Shown piece after piece: positions 24,340 through 27,629 of a stretch of DNA of 27,629 nt. The stretch covers positions 1 through 27,629 of the forward strand of contig CAYTKP010000009.1 of NCBI GenBank assembly GCA_964438695.1. The letters run 5' to 3'. The position numbers were made by a program, and so were the translations under genes. The stretch is from Phoenicimicrobium sp964438695 (lineage in GTDB: Bacteria > Atribacterota > Phoenicimicrobiia > Phoenicimicrobiales > Phoenicimicrobiaceae). Under the pieces are notes generated by a model, which ran no database searches, had not been told where the DNA came from, and worked only from the letters and a program-made list of their open reading frames with translations. How positions within the stretch are numbered: position 1 is the stretch's first letter; every line of letters starts with the position of its first letter.

Positions 24340-25491
24340 TTGCCCAAAAAAGATTACTATAAAATTTTAGGCATAAATAAAGACGCGACTACCGATGAGA
24401 TAAAAAAAGCTTATAGAAAACTTGCTCTAAAATATCATCCAGATAGAAACTCTTCCGATAGTGATGCTGAGGCAAAATTTAAAGAAATCAATGAAGCTTA
24501 CCAGGTTCTTAGCGATCCAGAAAAGAGGGCGAAATATGATCAATTTGGCTCAGCAGAAGGTTTGGGAGGATTTGATTTTCGAGATTTTCAAGGAAGAGGT
24601 TTTTCTGATTTTGGAGATTTTGGAGATTTTAGTGATATATTCGATTCTTTTTTTGGAACAAGAACTCGAAGACGCGAAGAAAGAGTTCGTCCTCAAAGAG
24701 GGGCTAATTTAAGATATAATTTAGAAATAAGCTTTGAAGATGCTGCCTTTGGCAAAGAAACTAAAATTGAAGTTCCTCATTGGGAGACTTGTCCGATATG
24801 TCATGGAAGTAAGGCTAAGCCGGGAACTAGTCCAGAAATCTGCCCTGATTGCCATGGAACTGGTGAAATTAGAAGTACACAAAGTTCTTTATTTGGGCAA
24901 TTTGTGAATATTCAAACCTGTCCTCGTTGTGGAGGGGAAGGTAAAATAATCCGTAATATCTGTACCAATTGTAGAGGAACAGGAAAAATCAAGAAAAATA
25001 AGATAGTGAAAGTAAAAATACCTGCGGGAGTAGATACAGGACATCAATTAAGAATTGCAGGTATGGGTGAACCTGGAGAAAGAGGCGGCGCCTCTGGAGA
25101 TCTATATATTGTAATATATGTAAAGCCTCACAAAATATTCAAACGTGAAGGAATAAATATCAGATGCAACCATTCGGTAAGTTTTGTAAAGGCAGCATTA
25201 GGAGGCGAAATTACTGTCCCCACTTTAGATGGTAATGCAAAATTAAAAATCCCTTCGGGGACCCAATCAAATACAATATTTAGACTTAAGGGGAAAGGAA
25301 TATATAAAATTGGCTCTAAACAACGTGGAGATCAGTACGTTAAAATAATGGTAGAAGTCCCCAAAAAATTGAGCAATGAACAAAAGAGGTTACTATTGGA
25401 ATTTGCTAAATTAAATGGTGAGGACCTAAAGACAATTGGTGAAAAAGGGATTTTTGATAAAATAAAGAATGTTTTCAACCAAAATGATTAA
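24340..25491 (+). CDS. dnaJ: Chaperone protein DnaJ (Hsp40, type I)
   Basis: DnaJ delivers substrates to DnaK and stimulates its ATPase. The 383 residues have the J domain (1-70) with HPD at 33-35, a Gly/Phe-rich region (about 74-106), four zinc knuckles starting at Cys151, Cys168, Cys194 and Cys208, and the C-terminal substrate domain. The first knuckle reads CPICHGSK, lacking the last Gly of CxxCxGxG; the other three are complete. The start is TTG, with GGAGAGGA about 10 nt upstream, and gives MPKKDYYKILG, the expected N-terminus. A nearby ATG at 24321 is out of frame. Confidence 0.97.
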   Translation: MPKKDYYKILGINKDATTDEIKKAYRKLALKYHPDRNSSDSDAEAKFKEINEAYQVLSDPEKRAKYDQFGSAEGLGGFDFRDFQGRGFSDFGDFGDFSDIFDSFFGTRTRRREERVRPQRGANLRYNLEISFEDAAFGKETKIEVPHWETCPICHGSKAKPGTSPEICPDCHGTGEIRSTQSSLFGQFVNIQTCPRCGGEGKIIRNICTNCRGTGKIKKNKIVKVKIPAGVDTGHQLRIAGMGEPGERGGASGDLYIVIYVKPHKIFKREGINIRCNHSVSFVKAALGGEITVPTLDGNAKLKIPSGTQSNTIFRLKGKGIYKIGSKQRGDQYVKIMVEVPKKLSNEQKRLLLEFAKLNGEDLKTIGEKGIFDKIKNVFNQND

Positions 25492-25530
25492 TTTTGGGGC
25501 ATCTGAATTTCAAAAAAAGGATTTATCCAT

Positions 25531-26274
25531 ATGCCTCTCTTTTTTACTGCACCTGAAAATATTAGAAAAAGGGAAAAGATTATTCTAATTTACGGAAATG
25601 AAGCAAAACACATAATTAAATCTTTAAGATATAGAAAAAATGACCAAATATTAATATCTGATGGCAGAGGGAATAAATATATTTCTCTAATTGATAGTTA
25701 CAAACAACAAGTATTGAAGTGTAAAATAGTAAAATCTTTATCTGATAATCTTGATTCAGGATTGAGTAAAATAGTTTTAGCTCAATCTATATTAAAAAGC
25801 AATAAAATGGATTTTATTATTCAGAAGTCCACAGAATTGGGAATTGCTTCTGTCATTCCATTTATATCTTCAAGAACCATTCCAGTGGTCAGTTCTATTA
25901 ATTTTGGAAAAAAATTAAAACGCTGGCAAAAGATTGCCTATGAATCAAGTAAGCAATCTGAAAGAGCTATTATCCCAGAAATATTACCGATTATCAGTTT
26001 TGAAGAACTTTTAAAAAATTCTGTTAATTTTAATTTATCTTTAATATTTTGGGAAAATGAGATGTCAACTAATTTAAAAGATATAATCACTTCTTCTCCT
26101 AAACCAAATAAAATTCTTTTTTTAATTGGTCCAGAGGGAGGTTTTTCTGACGAAGAAATAAAATTCGCTAAAGCTGCTGGCCTGAAATCAGTAAGTTTAG
26201 GTAAGCATTATTTAAGAAGTGAAACAGCCGCAATTTTTGTTTTGTCAGTAATTACTTATGTCTTCAATTTTTAA
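25531..26274 (+). CDS. rsmE: 16S rRNA m3U1498 methyltransferase RsmE
   Basis: RsmE methylates N3 of U1498 in 16S rRNA using S-adenosylmethionine. The 247 residues comprise an N-terminal PUA-like RNA-binding domain and a C-terminal SPOUT trefoil knot. The knot motifs are LIGPEGGFSDEE (198-209) and LGKHYLRSETA (223-233), close to the family pattern. It follows dnaJ by 39 nt. In Bacillus the ribosomal protein L11 methyltransferase gene prmA lies between dnaJ and rsmE; here it is absent. Confidence 0.95.
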   Translation: MPLFFTAPENIRKREKIILIYGNEAKHIIKSLRYRKNDQILISDGRGNKYISLIDSYKQQVLKCKIVKSLSDNLDSGLSKIVLAQSILKSNKMDFIIQKSTELGIASVIPFISSRTIPVVSSINFGKKLKRWQKIAYESSKQSERAIIPEILPIISFEELLKNSVNFNLSLIFWENEMSTNLKDIITSSPKPNKILFLIGPEGGFSDEEIKFAKAAGLKSVSLGKHYLRSETAAIFVLSVITYVFNF

Positions 26275-26291
26275 GAAGGAGGAATATTTTT

Positions 26292-27629
26292 ATAATAAAG
26301 GTTGCCTTTAAGACACTTGGCTGTAAAGTAAATCAATATGAGACTGAAGTTATCTTTAATTTATTTCAAACTGCCGGTTACCAAACGGTTGATTTTAATG
26401 AAAGAGCAGATATTTATGTGATAAATACTTGTACTGTTACAAAAGAAGCTGATCGTAAATCCAAACAGATGATAAGAAAAGCTATTAAACAAAATCAAAA
26501 TGCCAAGATAATTGTAACCGGTTGTTATGCGCAATCTAATTATCAAGATTTAAAAGAGATAGAAGGAATAAGTTTAATAATAGGCAATAGCGAGAAAAAT
26601 AATATTTTGCAACAATTAGACAAGCTAAATATCAAGCAAACTATTATTAACGTAAAACCAGTAAAAAATATTAGAGAATATGTGAATATTTGTAATATTG
26701 GAACAAGACTTCATACTCGTGCCTGGGTTAAAATACAAGAGGGTTGCAATAGATTTTGTTCTTATTGTAAAATACCCTATGTAAGAGGACCAGCACGAAG
26801 TAGACTAGTTGAAGATATAGAAGAAGAGATATCAGATTTAAATAATAGAGGAATTAAAGAAGTAGTTCTTCTGGGGATTAATTTAGGAGCTTACGGAGAA
26901 GACCTAAATAAAGAAAAAATAAATTTATCAAAACTAATATCTAGAATTGATAAATTTAAAAATATAAAAAGAATTCGTTTAAGTTCTATAGAATTGGATT
27001 ATCTTGATGACGAATTATTAGAGGCTTTTAGAAAATACTCTAAATTATGTCACCATCTTCATATTCCCCTGCAAAGTGGTGATGATAAAATTCTCAAATT
27101 TATGAATCGTTCTTATAATACTTCACTTTTTTTCCAAAAAATCAATAAATTTAGGAAAGATATTCCTGATATAGCAATAACTAGCGATATTATGGTTGGT
27201 TTCCCATATGAAGACGAACAAAGTTTTAATAACACCTATAAGTTCTTAAAAAAATTAGAATTTACAAAAATTCATATTTTCCCATATTCTGATCGAGAAG
27301 ATTGTTTGGCTAATTTACTAGTCAATAAAGTAGCTCCAAAAATAAAAAAAGAAAGAAGTAAAAGATTGTTAAATTTATCAAAATCGCTATATTACAATTT
27401 CGTAAAGAAATATGTAGGGGTAAAAACCGTGGTTTTAATCGAGAGAGAAGTGAAGGATAAAAGAGGAAAAATTTACTCACAAGGTATTACAAATAACTAT
27501 ATTAAAGTTATAATACCGGGATTGACCGGGAAAATTGGTAAATTAGTAAAAGTTCAATTAAATGAAGCCTACCCTGATTACAGCATCGCGGAGGTGTTGC
27601 GCCAGGACGTTGTATCCACTCCAACTACC
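26292..27629 (+). CDS. mtaB: tRNA methylthiotransferase MtaB (3' end cut by window), apparent ATA start
   Basis: MtaB adds the 2-methylthio group to t6A37 of tRNAs reading ANN codons. The frame is open from here to the window end (446 codons). From ATA at 26292 the MTTase cluster cysteines are Cys11 (TLGCKVN), Cys47 (NTCTV) and Cys78 (TGCYAQ); the radical SAM motif is Cys152, Cys156 and Cys159; a TRAM-like domain follows near the end. No ATG, GTG, TTG or CTG occurs in this frame between the upstream TGA at 26220 and Cys11. A perfect AAGGAGG (26276-26282) lies 9 nt before ATA 26292, which would give M-I-K-V-A-F; ATT 26286 and ATA 26295 are alternatives. The first canonical start downstream, a GTG at residue 43, would lose Cys11. 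The last ~16 codons look foreign in composition. Confidence 0.93.
   Translation, partial: MIKVAFKTLGCKVNQYETEVIFNLFQTAGYQTVDFNERADIYVINTCTVTKEADRKSKQMIRKAIKQNQNAKIIVTGCYAQSNYQDLKEIEGISLIIGNSEKNNILQQLDKLNIKQTIINVKPVKNIREYVNICNIGTRLHTRAWVKIQEGCNRFCSYCKIPYVRGPARSRLVEDIEEEISDLNNRGIKEVVLLGINLGAYGEDLNKEKINLSKLISRIDKFKNIKRIRLSSIELDYLDDELLEAFRKYSKLCHHLHIPLQSGDDKILKFMNRSYNTSLFFQKINKFRKDIPDIAITSDIMVGFPYEDEQSFNNTYKFLKKLEFTKIHIFPYSDREDCLANLLVNKVAPKIKKERSKRLLNLSKSLYYNFVKKYVGVKTVVLIEREVKDKRGKIYSQGITNNYIKVIIPGLTGKIGKLVKVQLNEAYPDYSIAEVLRQDVVSTPTT
27581..27629. other. GC-rich stretch at the window end, possible chimeric or artefactual sequence
   Basis: The final 49 bases contain 29 G or C (59%), while the preceding mtaB sequence is about 30%. 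Codons such as CGC, CAG, GAC, GCG and TCC, rare elsewhere in this window, come in succession. The MtaB protein would be expected to end about here. The reading frame stays open, so the shift is compositional only. Confidence 0.5.

Overview
This is an AT-rich window (roughly 70% A+T by eye) from a bacterium. It carries almost only conserved housekeeping genes on the plus strand: three tRNA genes and 18 protein genes, with rpsT the only gene on the minus strand. Both ends are cut: the left edge falls inside a tRNA-Arg gene and the right edge inside mtaB. The gene order comEA-comEC-holA-rpsT(reverse)-...-lepA-hemW-hrcA-grpE-dnaK-dnaJ-...-rsmE-mtaB is the arrangement known from Bacillus and other Firmicutes, and a T-box leader sits before valS. 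DnaK, however, carries the N-terminal insert typical of diderm Hsp70s, and the sporulation genes that sit near lepA in Bacillus are replaced by murJ. This fits a deep-branching, uncultured diderm lineage near the Firmicutes and Synergistota. Atribacterota is my best guess, at low confidence.

Layout. 1-234: tRNA-Arg(TCG, partial), tRNA-Lys(TTT) and tRNA-Leu(TAG), closed by a hairpin. 429-6205: a protein folding and proteolysis block, tig-clpP-clpX-lon. 6223-9209: a promoter, a T-box riboswitch and valS. 9346-14781: folC, then the DNA-uptake pair comEA-comEC overlapping each other, then holA. 14922-15362: rpsT on the minus strand with an unusual lysine-rich tail. 15527-20059: murJ-lepA-hemW, closely packed. 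20266-25491: a CIRCE-controlled heat-shock block, hrcA-grpE-dnaK-dnaJ. 25531 to the end: rsmE and mtaB, both RNA-modification enzymes.

The genes form two large protein quality-control blocks (trigger factor with Clp and Lon proteases; HrcA-regulated DnaK/DnaJ/GrpE) separated by translation, folate, competence, replication and cell-wall functions. Regulation visible in the sequence is uncharged tRNA-Val sensing for valS, HrcA/CIRCE autorepression for the chaperone block, and sigma70-type promoters before the valS leader, hrcA and rpsT.

I found no defence island, mobile element, CRISPR array or clearly new multi-gene system. The points most worth a second look are: an apparent non-canonical ATA start for mtaB; a valS T-box whose Stem I lacks the distal arm; a 59-residue lysine-rich extension on ribosomal protein S20; degenerate 7-nt-period repeats just before the ribosome binding sites of clpX and murJ, with related words after dnaK; near-identical 15-mers immediately after the clpP and lon stop codons; and an abrupt GC jump in the last ~49 bases that may be an assembly artefact.
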